A DNA stretch of 64,000 nt from positions 40,849,306-40,913,305 of the forward strand of contig CM036755.1 in the NCBI GenBank assembly GCA_020796225.1. The letters are read 5' to 3'. The notes under the pieces were generated by a model, which had not been told where the DNA came from, did no database searches, and worked only from the letters and a program-made list of their open reading frames with translations. Below, piece by piece: positions 46,370-56,880 of this stretch. Every line of letters begins with the position of its first letter. The stretch's first letter is position 1. Source of the DNA: Arion vulgaris. Its lineage: Eukaryota; Mollusca; Gastropoda; Stylommatophora; Arionidae. Made by a program: the position numbers and the translations under genes.

Positions 46370-46628
46370 TTTCACTCGTGTGTTGCTAGGGCTCTCAAGT
46401 GGAGCAAAGAATAGTAACACTGTGATTTACAAGGCATGTCGTATAATGCGACTGAGGTAGGGGCATAGGGAAGCTACCTAGTAAATAAAAAGCATAGCAT
46501 AAATAGGATGTGCTGCCCTACTTGTAGGCGCGGTACAGGCACAACGTGCAATCGATCTTAGGCTCGGATCACAAAGAGTGGTTAACAAGTGATTGATATG
46601 GAGGGTTCGAAGAAGAAGAAGAAGAAGC
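46370..46628 (+). mobile_element. SINE-like repeat with (GAA)n tail
   Basis: GGAGCAAAGAATAGTAACAC, GTCGTATAATGCGACTGAGG, GGAAGCTACCTAGTAAATAA, TAGGCGCGGTACAGGCACAA, then GAAGAAGAAGAAGAAGAAG (46609-46627). It is the most complete copy of the 'TAAGAGGCGACT' family long form. Confidence 0.7.
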
Positions 46629-46850
46629 GTTAGTTGTTAGCGGTATCTCTTTATGTAACAATAGTGATGTTAACTGTCCCAGTACTTGGTTAGCTTTTGT
46701 GCATCGATTGCTGGTTTCCTTATCGATTTTAGTATTGTGAAATTGAGGCAAGTTCATTTGTTACAATAACACAGCATACGAAAACTATCGATTTTAGTAT
46801 TGTGAAATTGAGGCAAGTTCATTTGTTACAATAACACAGCATACGAAAAC
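46629..46850 (-). pseudogene. LINE fragment with a 66-bp tandem duplication
   Basis: Minus strand: HNTKIDKETSNRCTKANQVL, GQLTSLLLHKEIPLTT, the KID.E...R..KANQ..GQL..LL.H.EIPL region after the LINE RT core. The block from TCGATTTTAGTATTGTGAAA to CATACGAAAACTA occurs twice (about 46722-46785 and 46788-46851). Confidence 0.65.
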
Positions 46851-46887
46851 TAGGTTATGTTATGTTATCAATTGAATTTTTAAAAAG

Positions 46888-47092
46888 GGTCTTTTTCGAT
46901 CCAGAAGCAATGAGCTTTCAGCTCTTCGGCTCGGTGCCATGGATATCGTAACTCTTCGGTTCGGTGCCACGAGCACCGTAAATCTGTAGAGCGTGTGGCT
47001 TTTCTGCCAGCCCGCGGAATTGAACCGCACTCACAGGTGCTTGTCACCCGTCGTCCAATGCGCTACGAACACGCTGGGCAGGTGGGCTTAAA
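46888..47092 (-). mobile_element. tRNA-derived SINE (GCGGTTCAATTCCGCGG family)
   Basis: Minus strand: CAGCGTGTTCGTAGCGCATT (A-box-like), GTGCGGTTCAATTCCGCGG (B box), then GGCACCGAACCGAAGAGTTA and a 3' end at GATCGAAAAAGA. A second copy with a target duplication is at 56552-56758. Confidence 0.75.
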
Positions 47093-47123
47093 AATAGTCT
47101 GAAGAAGAAGGATTGGATTCATT

Positions 47124-47443
47124 GCTTCGGGTTTCCTCATATGGTCCATTACTCCACAGAAATGATACACTTCGGTTTCTCCATATGGTTCCATTACTCC
47201 ACAGAAATGATACACTTCAGGTTTCCTCATGTGCTCCATTACTCCACAGAAATGATACACTTCGGGTTTCCTCATATGGTTCCATTACTCCACAGAAATG
47301 ATACACTTCGGGTTTCCTCATATGGCTCCATGACTCCACAGAAATGATACACTTCGGGTTTCCTCATATGGTTCCATTACTCCACAGAAATGATACACTT
47401 CGGGTTTCCTCATATGGTTCCATTACTCCACAGAAATGATACG
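47124..47443. repeat. 47-bp minisatellite, about 7 copies
   Basis: CTTCGGGTTTCCTCATATGG followed by TTCCATTACTCCACAGAAAT and GATACAC. Short open frames on both strands are repeat artefacts. Confidence 0.95.
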
Positions 47444-47449
47444 CCCCCC

Positions 47450-47503
47450 TGCCGAGAGTGTTGCACAAAGCATGATCTCCGTAGCTCTAGCAACAATCCT
47501 AAG
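47450..47503 (-). mobile_element. SINE fragment
   Basis: TGCCGAGAGTGTTGCACAAA to AACAATCCTAAGGA is the reverse complement of the body of the SINE at 36740-36790. It abuts the LINE tail that follows. Confidence 0.6.
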
Positions 47504-47706
47504 GATTATCATCATCAAAAAGCTTGCCCTGAGCAGAACTTTACGACCCCAACAGTTCTCCGGAATTTCTCTCTCTCATAGGCCAGATGTCCTGCCTCTG
47601 CAGCCGTCATGCTCAAACCATCAGATATATCCTGAATCCATCTTCTCCGTGGTCTTCCTCTTCTTCTCTTTGCCGGTATGCCTCCTTCTATGATGGTCTT
47701 CTCCTA
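47504..47706 (-). pseudogene. LINE tail
   Basis: The minus strand carries ATCATAGAAGGAGGCATACC, GGCAAAGAGAAGAAGAGGAA and CATCTGGCCTATGAGAGAG, ending GGGCAAGCTTTTTGATGATG. Same subfamily as 26027-26434. Confidence 0.7.
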
Positions 47707-48350
47707 GCGATCTCCGGTTAAAAACTGCACACGTAACTCGATCCGGATTTAAACTTACAACTTTCACAATGTCAGACCGTGGCATCCGATAGCATAAGGC
47801 CGACAGACTCATGTAAAAAAATTATCGGAAATCTGTCCCCAATCGTCGCATGACCTCGCATTCCAGTATTGCTAGATAAAAGAAATTCATTTAAAAAAAT
47901 TCATGTTAAATCAAGATTATATTATGTAACAAGTTAAGTTTAAAGCTAAGGAATATTAGTTTTATTAATACTTGTCATCGCCTGAGTGGTTACCAGGGCC
48001 CACATTTGGGGTGTAAAGAATAGAACCACTGTTACCTGCCACGCATGTCGTAAGAGGCGAATAAGGAGGTTTGGCTGAAATTGGATGCATGTGTCCTAAA
48101 CGTGTAGAAGTCTATGCGTTTAGGGGTCTACAAACCAATGTGCAACGTATACACGTTCTTGGCAAAGATCAAACATATCACAAAGAGTGATTAAAATTGG
48201 TCGTAAAGAACGAACGCAAAGAAGAAGAAGAACACTTGTCATCAATAAATAACCATGGACTCGTAGAATTGTGTAAAATTGCAGAAAACCTTATAATGTT
48301 CTATCAAACATATATAAACTAAAAGTTCCCTATTAAACAGAGGTTTTTGA
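47707..48350 (+). mobile_element. SINE-like repeat interrupted by a nested SINE
   Basis: 47830-47969 (CGCATTCCAGTATTGCTAG; GTAACAAGTTAAGTTTAAA) and 48246-48330 (TCTATCAAACATATATAAA) match 35930-36150 end to end, so the intervening 47980-48235 is an insertion. 47707-47830 is the diverged head. Confidence 0.6.
47980..48235 (+). mobile_element. SINE-like insertion with 10-bp target duplication and (GAA)n tail
   Basis: ACTTGTCATC at 47970-47979 and 48236-48245 is a perfect duplication. The element runs from GCCTGAGTGGTTACCAGGGC through GCATGTCGTAAGAGGCGAAT and AAAGATCAAACATATCACAA to AAAGAAGAAGAAGAAC. At 256 bases it is the best full-length short form of this family. Confidence 0.85.
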
Positions 48351-48872
48351 TTTCTGGTCTGAGCTAGTCGGCCTTATGTTGCCGGGGATCACGGTTAGAC
48401 AAACATCTTGACCCCTTCACCATAAAGACCCCACAAATTGAATTTAAAGCGAAGAAATATCAGTATTATTAAACGAACCGAGTACATCTGAAGCGATAGG
48501 CAAACACGTTACCTTCACGCCACGGAAACCACCAAACGTTGTACCGCCTTCTTCAATCCTGTACCTTACCCTCTATATTCTCCAACAGTGAGCTTTTCTG
48601 TTGGTCGTGGTTAGGTATTGTATACCTACCGTACAAGGCCAGGACTCAAGGCTAGTGGTTTGGACCACATGTTTCCTATAACGATCACACTTGAAGGATC
48701 TAATCTTCAAGTACCTCTGAAGACGACGAAGAAGGCTCACCTTTATGGTGATGGAAACTAGTCAAATGGTAAGCAGGCCTCACACAAAAATCTGTCAGAA
48801 GCGCAATATCAGGCGCTATGACTAACGTCTGAATTGACAGCAGTTGATAGAAACGAAGAAGAAGAAGAAGTA
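48351..48872 (+). other. Unassigned sequence ending in (GAA)n
   Basis: It ends CGAAGAAGAAGAAGAAG (48853-48870), like the retroposons nearby, so a retroposed element is likely from about 48480. No family or frame was recognised. Confidence 0.3.
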
Positions 48873-48944
48873 TACATCCTTACTCCGCTCTTTCTCTGTT
48901 GACTTCAGTCAGTTACATGTGTGGCTATATTGTGTGGTTGTTTC

Positions 48945-49420
48945 ATAAAGTGTAGACAAGAATGACATTGCGAAAACTACTACTGCAGTGCTATATTGAA
49001 CCAATACTTATGTATGGCAGCGAATCATGGACAATGAACAAACAATCAATACGATCATTGGAAGCCACAGAGATGTGGTTTTACAGAAGAATGTTGAAAA
49101 TGCCATTGACTGCAAAGAAAACAAATGTAGAGGTTTTAAATCAGGCCTGCACACAAAGAAACATTATCAAAAGAATAAGAATCCGACAATCAAGGTTCTT
49201 TGGGCATATAATGCGAAGAGAAGATTTAGAACATTTGGTGACTACAGGTAAAATTCAGGGAAGGAGAGACCGTGGAAGACAGAGGGATGTTGGATGGCCT
49301 GACATCATGGTTCGACAAAATATCGACGTCAGAACTGATTACATGCACCAAGCAAAGAGAGTTGTGGAGAGACATGATCGCCTACGCCGGCAGGCACGGC
49401 ATTTGATTGATTGAGACAAG
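48945..49420 (+). pseudogene. LINE C-terminal fragment, open for 150 codons
   Basis: MTLRKLLLQCYIEPILMYGS, ESWTMNKQSIRSLEATEMWF, YRRMLKMPLTAKKTNVEVLN, RIRQSRFFGHIMRREDLEHL, VTTGKIQGRRDRGRQR, VERHDRLRRQARHLID then stop. This is the classical LINE ORF2 end (YGSE.W.....R..LEA.EM..YRRML; FGH..RR..LE....TGKI.G.R.RGRQR). The frame is intact here, but RT and endonuclease are absent, so it is a 5'-truncated copy. A minus remnant of the same tail is at about 60745-60850. Confidence 0.8.
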
Positions 49421-49726
49421 AATATTCAATATCTCTCAAACCAGAAGAAAGACAATCAACAGGTAGAAAGTGAGGTGGCACAGGTGCGAAACTTTTGAAC
49501 GAAAGTTAGTGACCAGATTACACCTGTAGTGCACACCTGAGACCTGTGTTAATTGTTGAGTTGATTAAAGTTGATATGACCTTGGTGATGTTTACGCCGT
49601 TCCTTATACTAACTGTTCCTATCTGAGATTTCGATGTTTGAAGTATAACGATACAGGATACGGCGATCTTTCTTATCGGAGTTGTACGACCATGTCTTCG
49701 CTTTTATTTAGATTGTTACCGTCCAG
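49421..49726. other. Unassigned spacer
   Basis: Nothing recognised. Confidence 0.3.
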
Positions 49727-50425
49727 TAGTTAGGCCAGTAGCGGAGATGTGTTACCACCGACTAGAAGTACCACTTTCACTCCTCCTCATGGTGTTACCG
49801 TCCAGTAGTCAGGCCAGCAGCGGAGATGTGTTCCACCAAAGTACCGCTCCTCCCATGGTGTTACCGTCCAGTAGTCAGGCCAGCAGCGGAGATGTGTTCC
49901 ACCAAAGTACCCTCCTCCCATGGTACTACCGTCCAGTAGTCAGGCCAGCAGCGGAGATGTGTTCCACCAAAGTACCGCTCCTCCCATGGTGTTACCGTCC
50001 AGTAGTCAGGCCAGCAGCGGAGATGTGTTCCACCAAAGTACCGCTCCTCCATGTGTTACCGTCGTAGTCAGCCAGCAGCGGAGATGTTCCCAGTACCTCC
50101 TCCATGGACTACGTCAGTAGTCAGACCAGCAGCGGAGATGTGTTCCACTAAGTACCCTCCTCCCATGGTGCTACCGTCCAGCAGGGAGGTCAGCAGCGGA
50201 GATGTGTCCCCCGAAGTACCTCTTCTGCCCCCGGCGTAATGTGATCCAGCGGTGAGACCACTAGCGTGGATGTGTCCTTCGTGTACCTCTCCTCCCATGG
50301 TGCTACCGTCCAGCAGGGAGGGCAGCAACAGAGATGTGTCCCCTCTAAGTACCGCTCCTCCCCCGGCATAATCTCCATGTATTTCTCATCCCATGGCGCC
50401 ACCGTCCAGCAGTAATACCACCATG
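49727..50425. repeat. 66-bp minisatellite, about 10 copies
   Basis: ATGGTGTTACCGTCCAGTAG, TCAGGCCAGCAGCGGAGATG, TGTTCCACCAAAGTACCGCT, CCTCCC. Units at 49790-50040 are uniform; those after 50045 are shortened and diverged. GC-rich compared with its surroundings. Confidence 0.95.
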
Positions 50426-50527
50426 TACTTTTCATCCTACTTAGAACGAGTTGCTTTTTATGCAATGATCAGGGAAATAGAGTGCATTTTCTGATCGGAA
50501 TAGGCACTCCATCTCTTCCCGTTGCAT

Positions 50528-52090
50528 CAGAATGTCGATAAGAGCATTATGTAAAGCTGGTACTACAACAGAATGTTGATAAGAGCATTATGTAAAGCTG
50601 GTACTACAACAGAATGTTGATAAGAGTATTATGTAAAGCTGCTGCTACATCAGAATGTCGATAAGAGCATTATGTAAAGCTAGTACTACAACAGAATGTC
50701 GATAAGAGTATTATGTAAAGCTGCTGCTACATCAGAATGTCGATAAGAGCATTATGTAAAGCTAGTACTACAACAGAATGTCGATAAGAGCATTATGTAA
50801 AGCTGGTACTACAACAGAATGTCGATAAGAGCATTACGTAAAGCTAGTACTACAACAGAATGTCGATAAGAGTATTATGTAAAGCTGCTGCTACATCAGA
50901 ATGTCGATAAGAGCATTATGTAAAGCTAGTACTACAACAGAATGTCGATAAGAACATTATGTAAAGCTGGTACTACAACAGAATGTCGATAAGAGCATTA
51001 CGTAAAGCTGCTGCTACAACAGAATGTCGATAACAGCATTACGTAAAGCTGCTGCTACAACAGAATGTCGATAAGAGCATTATGTAAAGCTGGTACTACA
51101 ACAGAATGTCGATAAGAGCATTATGTAAAGCTGGTACTACAACAGAATGTCGACAAGAGCATTATGTAAAGCTGGTACTACAACAGAATGTCGATTTTTT
51201 TCGTCCGCTTTCAACTCAGACGAAGTTTCATCTCTGAAACTGATTTTTGCGTGAAAATCCGTTTTTCCAATTTCTGACAATGGCAGCAGCGTGCACATTG
51301 TAAATTACTTTACACTGGCAGCCGTGTGCTCAATGTACTCGTAATTAGTATTCCCTCGCCATACATGCAGATTTTCTCCGACTTCAGAGGTACTCACGTT
51401 ATCGTCCTGAGTAAGACCAGGGGACTCGAACAAATGCCGGACAGTAGGTTCGAACCCGAGCTATGAGGCGTCTCACAGCTAGCAGGCCGAGCTACTATCA
51501 ACTACTCTAGGCAGTCCCCCAGAATGTCGATAAGAGCATTATGTAAAGCTGGTACTACAACAGAATGTCGATAAGAGCATTATGTAAAGCTGGTACTACA
51601 ACAGAATGTCGATAAGAGTATTATGTAAAGCTGGTACTACAACAGAATGTCGATAAGAGTATTATGTAAAGCTGGTACTACAACATAATGTCGATAAGAG
51701 CATTATGTAAAGCTGGTACTACAACAGAATGTCGATAAGAGCATTACGTAAAGCTGCTGCTACATCAGAATGTCGATAAGAGCATTATGCAAAGCTAGTA
51801 CTACAACAGAATGTCGATAAGAGCATTATGTAAAGCTGGTGCTACAACAGAATGTCGATAAGAGCATTATTAAAGCTGCTGCTACAACAGAAAGTCGATA
51901 AGAGCATTATGTAAAGCTGGTACTACAACAGAATGTCGATAAGAGCATTATGTAAAGCTGGTACTACAACATAATGTCGATAAGAGTATTATGTAAAGCT
52001 GCTGCTACCACAGAATGTCGATAAGAGCATTATGTAAAGCTGCTGCTACCACAGAATGTCTTTAAGAGCATTATGTAAAGCTGCTGATTT
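50528..52090. repeat. 42-bp minisatellite, about 29 copies, split by an insertion
   Basis: ACAGAATGTCGATAAGAGCA, TTATGTAAAGCTGGTACTAC, AA. Two unit types (CTGGTACTACAACAG and CTGCTGCTACATCAG) alternate in short runs. It is interrupted by 51193-51519. Confidence 0.97.
51193..51519 (-). mobile_element. tRNA-like SINE inserted in the 42-bp array, 12-bp target duplication
   Basis: CAGAATGTCGAT precedes the insert (51181-51192) and is repeated after it (51520-51531). On the minus strand it starts GGGGGACTGCCTAGAGTAG, has AGTAGCTCGGCCTGCTAG (A-box-like) and CTCGGGTTCGAACCTACTG (B box GGTTCGAACC), and ends in an A-run (the T-run at 51192-51198). No second copy was found in the window. Confidence 0.8.
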
Positions 52091-52300
52091 GACACATCTC
52101 AAACGACATAATAAAGTCATACAAAATCTCCATCAAATAAACAGCTGATTTTCTTACCGTTTGGGGAGAGTTGACAGAGAAAGAAGCAATAATCTACAGA
52201 CTCCTAACAATACAGTGCATTGCATTAAATCAGCAAGACAACTGGTACTGCAACAATCACAACCAAATTTGATGTGAGAATAAAAAGAAAAGTCCAAATG
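52091..52300. other. Unassigned spacer
   Basis: No recognised feature. Confidence 0.3.
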
Positions 52301-52304
52301 AGAA

Positions 52305-52460
52305 TGGAAGAGATAAATCCAGGTGAGAATGGAAGAAATAATCCAGATGAGAATGGAAGAAATAGTCCAAGTGAGAATTGAAGAAATAATCCAGGTGAGA
52401 ATGGAAGAAATAATCCAGGTGAGAATGGAAGAAATAGTCCAGGTGAGAATGGAGAAACAA
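52305..52460. repeat. 24-bp repeat, about 6 copies
   Basis: AGGTGAGAATGGAAGAAATA plus ATCC, with GTCC/ATCC variation. It gives an 8-residue periodic open frame on the minus strand, not a gene. Confidence 0.9.
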
Positions 52461-52594
52461 TCCAAAGGCGAATATTCCCCCATATGGAGAATCCATTGAC
52501 TAAACGCTGGTAATCTACGATCAAGAAGTGACTGTATCGATATATTTGATTGATGTTGAGACATTGTCTCAGATCTAGTTAATCTTTGAGTTTG

Positions 52595-52995
52595 TAAATA
52601 TTGATTCTTGAGTTTGTTAACATGTACAGATGACACACCTTGGTGACGCAGTTGACACACCTCGTTGACATATTTAGTTGACACAGCTGGGATACCAAGT
52701 TGACTCCTTGATACACAACGTTGGTACAGATCATTGCCATACCCCGTTGACACACCTGGTTGACACAGTTGATACACCTTGTTGACACTTATGGTTGACA
52801 CACCTGGTTGGCACACCTGACACACCTTATTGATACACATTGTAGACACACTTAGCACACCTTGTTGACACACTTGGCACACCTTGTTGACACACCTGGT
52901 GGATACACCTTACTGACACACGTTGTGGACACAATTAACACACCTTGTTGACACACTTGACATACCTTGTTGACACACATTGTTGACACATCTCA
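52595..52995. repeat. 12-15-bp degenerate repeat
   Basis: Variants of CACCTTGTTGACACA recur irregularly about 28 times. The 242-codon minus frame (VCQ..GVST..) crossing this and the 24-bp repeat is an artefact. Confidence 0.85.
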
Positions 52996-53127
52996 ATGTT
53001 TTATCACTGACCACTAATCACTAATGTCCATATTTCAGGATCGAGGATCAGGACTACATATTCCGAAAGTCTTGAGTAACGGACCTAGCAATTTCATTTC
53101 AAAGTCTGAGGTAGGTAACACACACTT

Positions 53128-53590
53128 ATACATTTGTAACGTGTTGAGAGACAATAGCACTATCATCATTTGTAACTTGTTGAGAGACAATAGTACTATC
53201 ATCATTTGTAACTTGTTGAGAGACAATAGTACTATCATCATTTGTAACTTGTTGGGAGACAATAGTAATATCATCATTTGTAACTTGTTGGGAGACAATA
53301 GTAATATCATCATTTGTAACTTGTTGGGAGACAATAGCACTATCATCATTTGTAACTTGTTGGAGACAATAGTACTATATTGGGAGACAATAGTACTATG
53401 TTGGGAAGACAATAGTACTATGTTGGAGCAATAGTACTATGTTGGGAGACAATAGTACTATGTTGGACAAAGTACTATGTTGAGAGACAATAGTACTATT
53501 TTGAGTCAATAGTACTTGTTGGAGACAATAGTACTATGTTGAGAACAATAGTAAATATGTTGAGAGACAATAGTACTATCATCATTTCTC
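53128..53590. repeat. 36-bp minisatellite, left block
   Basis: GACAATAGTACTATCATCAT plus TTGTAACTTGTTGGGA. After 53355 the units shorten to about 22 bases (GACAATAGTACTATGTTGGG) by loss of the middle part. A preceding stretch, 52996-53127, is unassigned. Confidence 0.95.
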
Positions 53591-55068
53591 TCTTGCGATC
53601 CCGGCATAGACTGATGAACCAACTTTTATCATGAATTTTACCATGTTTTTAAGGGACTCCGTTCAGACGTACAACTTCTCGCGAAGCTCTGTGTTTTAAA
53701 GCCAGGTTTCTTTTCTTATGTCTGCTATCAGTCGACAATCTTGCAGAACATGCTCTGCCGTCATATCCGCCTTTTGCAGGGGCACAGGCTAGTTGTGCCA
53801 ATTTTAAATTTGTGAAACATGTGGGCGCGAAGTTTGTTGTGGCCGGTACGGAAGCGAAGTATGGCAACATGTTCACTACGAGACAGACCATAGTATCCGT
53901 CGCTGTTGTTGTGGTGAGGATGATCTTTTGTCCATCTGTCTCTATAGTGTCAGCCGATGGTTGTTCTGGCTTCCTCATAGCTGACCTCGAGATCAGTTTG
54001 AGGTAGTCGCCTGTCTTCTTTAGCTAGTTTGTCGGCTTTTTCGTTTCCCTTAAATTACAGTGTAATGGTATCCACTTAATGACGGTACGTTTGAGAGAGC
54101 GCGCTAGTTCATCGAGGGTCGCCTTGAACTCATTCAGCTCTGTTTTGCCTACGCCTTTGAGTGCCGTGATGACCGATAGAGCATCGGTGAATATCACGAC
54201 TTTGTTGCGAGAGGTGCCTCTTCTCTCTAGGATCATTTCGGCCGCTGTTCTTATTGCCTCTGCCCTGTAGTTATTTGGTATTTACCTGTGGCAATCGCTT
54301 TTGTGACCGTCACTTTCTTTGAGAGTTTAAGCACTATTCCTCCTCCACCGTCGCTGATTGTGTTCCTAGCCGATCCGTCTGTATAGACGTGTAACCACTT
54401 ATTTTCAGGTACTTTTCTTTATGTATTTTTCTGTGGCCGCTCTTCTTTCGAAGTTTTCTTGCTGGCCTTTTTTCAGTATTCCTGGGATTGATTCCCTTAG
54501 TTCAGTCATTCTTGTTTTCCACGGCGGGCACTTATCGGTTGCCGGGATTGATTTGGCTTTGCAGTTTGCTAGGACCAGATGGTCAGCGATCAGTGCTTCC
54601 GCGTTTTTGGCGAAGCTGGTCCTCTGTATTCTGCCCCTTAAGAATCCGTTCATTCTTTCGTACATAGGGTGGGAATTGAGCCGTTTAAGTTTTTCCGCCA
54701 ACACCAAGACTTTTCTGTCCCTACGATCTGCCATTGGTTGGATGCCCATGATTGTTTCCATCACCTTGATAGGCGTGGACTTCATGACTCCTGTGATAAT
54801 GCGCATTGCACGGTTCTGACTATTGCTCACTTTGGCGAATTGCTTGTTGGATGCACTGCTCCACGCTGCAATGCCGTACTCCAGGACCGGTCGCACTCTT
54901 CCAGAGTAGATTGTTTTGGTTTTGCTCCCACGTGAAGCCTGCTAGTTTGCGCATTATCATGAGCCTGTGTCTCGCTTTTGCTGTAGCATTTTCAATATGG
55001 GGCACCAAGTCAGTTTTCGGTCGAGTGTGACTCCAAGGTACGTTGGGGTCTTGCTTTCTGGAAGATAA
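53588..55068 (-). pseudogene. RNase-H LINE, RT end to 3' end
   Basis: Minus strand, across frameshifts: TPTYLGVTLDRKLTW, ATAKARHRLMIMRKLAGFTW, RPVLEYGIAAWSSASNKQFA (C-terminal RT/thumb), the 163-codon frame 54405-54896, then YTDGSARNTISDGGGGIVL, YRAEAIRTAAEMI, VIFTDALSVITALKGVGKTE, IKWIP.HC, GNEKADKLAKED (RNase H D-E-D-D all visible), and a C-terminal cysteine region. It is 5'-truncated within the RT. It separates two blocks of the same 36-bp array, so it was inserted there or the array later spread past it. Confidence 0.85.
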
Positions 55069-55069
55069 G

Positions 55070-55577
55070 ACAATAGTACTATCATCATTTGTAACTTTGT
55101 TAAAGAGACAATAGTACTATCATCATTTGTAACTTGTCTGGGAACAATAGTACTATCATCATTTGTAACTTGTTGAGAGACAATAGTACTATCATCATTT
55201 GTAACTTGTTGAGAGACAATAGCACTATCATTATTTGTAACTTGTTGAGAGACAATAGTACTATCATCATTTGTAACGTATTGAGAGACAATAGCACTAT
55301 CATCATTTGTAACTTGTTGGGAGACAATAGTACTATCATCATTTGTAACTTGTTGAGAGACATAGACTAATATTGTAAAATTAGAATACTATCTATTTAT
55401 AATTTGTTGAGAGAAAATAGCACTATCATCATTTGTAACTTGTTGGGAGACAATAGCACTATCATCATTTGTAACTTGTTGGGAGACAATAGCACTATCA
55501 TCATTTGTAACTTGTTGGGAGACAATAGCACTATCATCATTTGTAACTTGTTGGGAGACAATAGTACTATCATCATT
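55070..55577. repeat. 36-bp minisatellite, right block
   Basis: Same unit as 53128-53590. GAGAGACAATAGTACTATC dominates left, GGGAGACAATAGCACTATC right. A damaged unit lies at 55360-55400. Confidence 0.95.
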
Positions 55578-55954
55578 TCCCTTCTTTCTATAACCATGCG
55601 TGCTCCAATCTATTTCTTGCACTGGATAATTTTAGTGACAGAGCACACCCTCTGTAGCATTGACTAGAGTCCACTATTGACGTTTTAGAAGTGGGAGATT
55701 TTATATGAATCTTATTTTTATTTGTATTAGTCATATTTGTCCAGGCAACTTTATTTTTTATTTTGGTATTGGTCATATAGTCCTCGCAACTGCATATCAA
55801 TTGACTCTTATCAATTTATAATGTCATGTTTTTTTAGAGTTCTGAATTTAAAGGCGAGACTTACTTTGCAGCACCCTTTCCCGTTAGGATTAGTTACTAG
55901 ATCTCACCTACATTGAGATCTAGTAATGTTTTCTTTATGCCTCGACAAAAAAAA
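55578..55954. other. Spacer with dispersed-repeat fragments
   Basis: CCATGCGTGCTCCAATCTAT at 55594 and GATCTCACCTACATTGAGAT at 55902 are diverged pieces of the (CAAT)n-tailed repeat. No gene. Confidence 0.35.
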
Positions 55955-56035
55955 ACTAATTGGCCGTACCTTGGATTAAACCCAGGTCTCCTGCATGGTG
56001 GTCGCGCTCTAATCCATTCGACCAGATGCTCCACT
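55955..56035 (-). mobile_element. tRNA-derived SINE, 'TGGCTCCCATGC' family
   Basis: Minus strand: CATCTGGTCGAATGGATTAG, CCACCATGCAGGAGACCTGG, GTTTAATCCAAGGTACGGCC, then an A-run. Confidence 0.55.
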
Positions 56036-56394
56036 TGTGTTATTACCAACCCTAAATCAAATATGTTAGCTTGGCAACCATGTTGTGCAAATTTCGACTG
56101 TTTCAGATTACGGGTATGGCATGTTGATTACATTTTAGAATCTTAGTTTCTAAATACGTGGATCAGACTAGGAATGTTCCCAGATGTTGTTTACGTTGGC
56201 GATACTCTTATGCCAAATAAAAATAAAAGTGAACCTTGACATTGAGAATATCCAGTTACACGTTTTGTGTGACATTTATGACATTCTGTGACATACCTAG
56301 AATATATTTAGCATCACGAGGAAGACGTCAGCCAAACAAAACAAACATACAAACAGACACAAACTGAGATAATCAAGTGTTACTACATATTGTT
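56036..56394. other. Unassigned spacer
   Basis: AT-rich, nothing recognised. Confidence 0.3.
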
Positions 56395-56514
56395 GCATGG
56401 GGCGGAAACGTGGACAATAAACAAACATCTGGTTATTGTTTACTAAGCTGATGTCATTGAACAGACCCATAGGCGCACAGTCTTCCCCAAGATATATCGA
56501 AAAGTATGCATACT
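56395..56514 (+). pseudogene. Short LINE fragment
   Basis: GTTGCATGGGGCGGAAACGT followed by GGACAATAAACAAACATCTG reads LLHGAETWTINKHL, the Y(G).E.WT.NK motif after the RT core. A similar phrase lies at 57348-57382. Confidence 0.45.
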
Positions 56515-56880
56515 GGTCGCCCGTGTGGTTACCGGGCCCAAATTAGGAGTATTTTTTTTTTCCGATCCAGAAGCGCTTGAGCTTTTCAGCTCATCGGCTC
56601 GGTGCCATGGACATCGTAACCCTTCGGTTCGGTGCCACGAACACCGTAAATCTGGGGAATCTGTGGCTTTTTCTGCCATCCCGCGGAATTGAACCCGCAC
56701 ACACAGGGATAGTCACCCGTAGTCCAACGCGCTACGAACACGCTAGGCAGACGGGCAAAAATTAGGGGTATAAAGAATAGAAACACTGTTACCTTCCAAG
56801 CATGTCGTAAGAGGCGAATAAGGAGGTTGGACTTGGGGCTAGCTATCACACCTTGCAAAAATCACTAGATAGCTACAGAA
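56515..56880 (+). mobile_element. SINE-like repeat containing another SINE
   Basis: GCCCGTGTGGTTACCGGGCC at 56519 and, after the insertion, AAGAATAGAAACACTGTTAC and GCATGTCGTAAGAGGCGAAT match 47980-48080. Continuity across 56540-56770 requires removing the nested insert. Confidence 0.65.
56552..56758 (-). mobile_element. Nested tRNA-derived SINE with 12-bp target duplication
   Basis: AAATTAGGAGTA (56540-56551) and AAATTAGGGGTA (56759-56770) flank it. Minus strand: CTAGCGTGTTCGTAGCGCG (A-box-like), GTGCGGGTTCAATTCCGCGG (B box), the paired GGCACCGAACCGAAGGGTTA / GGCACCGAGCCGATGAGCTG blocks and an A-run. Confidence 0.85.

Noticed and set aside
48962..49414. Host gene of 150 codons
   Set aside because: The motif order is that of a LINE ORF2 C-terminus; an intact frame here only reflects a young truncated copy.
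52154..52882. 242-codon minus-strand frame
   Set aside because: Spans two low-complexity tandem repeats; no domain-like segment.
54405..54896. 163-codon minus-strand frame as a host gene
   Set aside because: It is the RT thumb to RNase H linker of an antisense LINE, with RT and RNase H motifs on either side.
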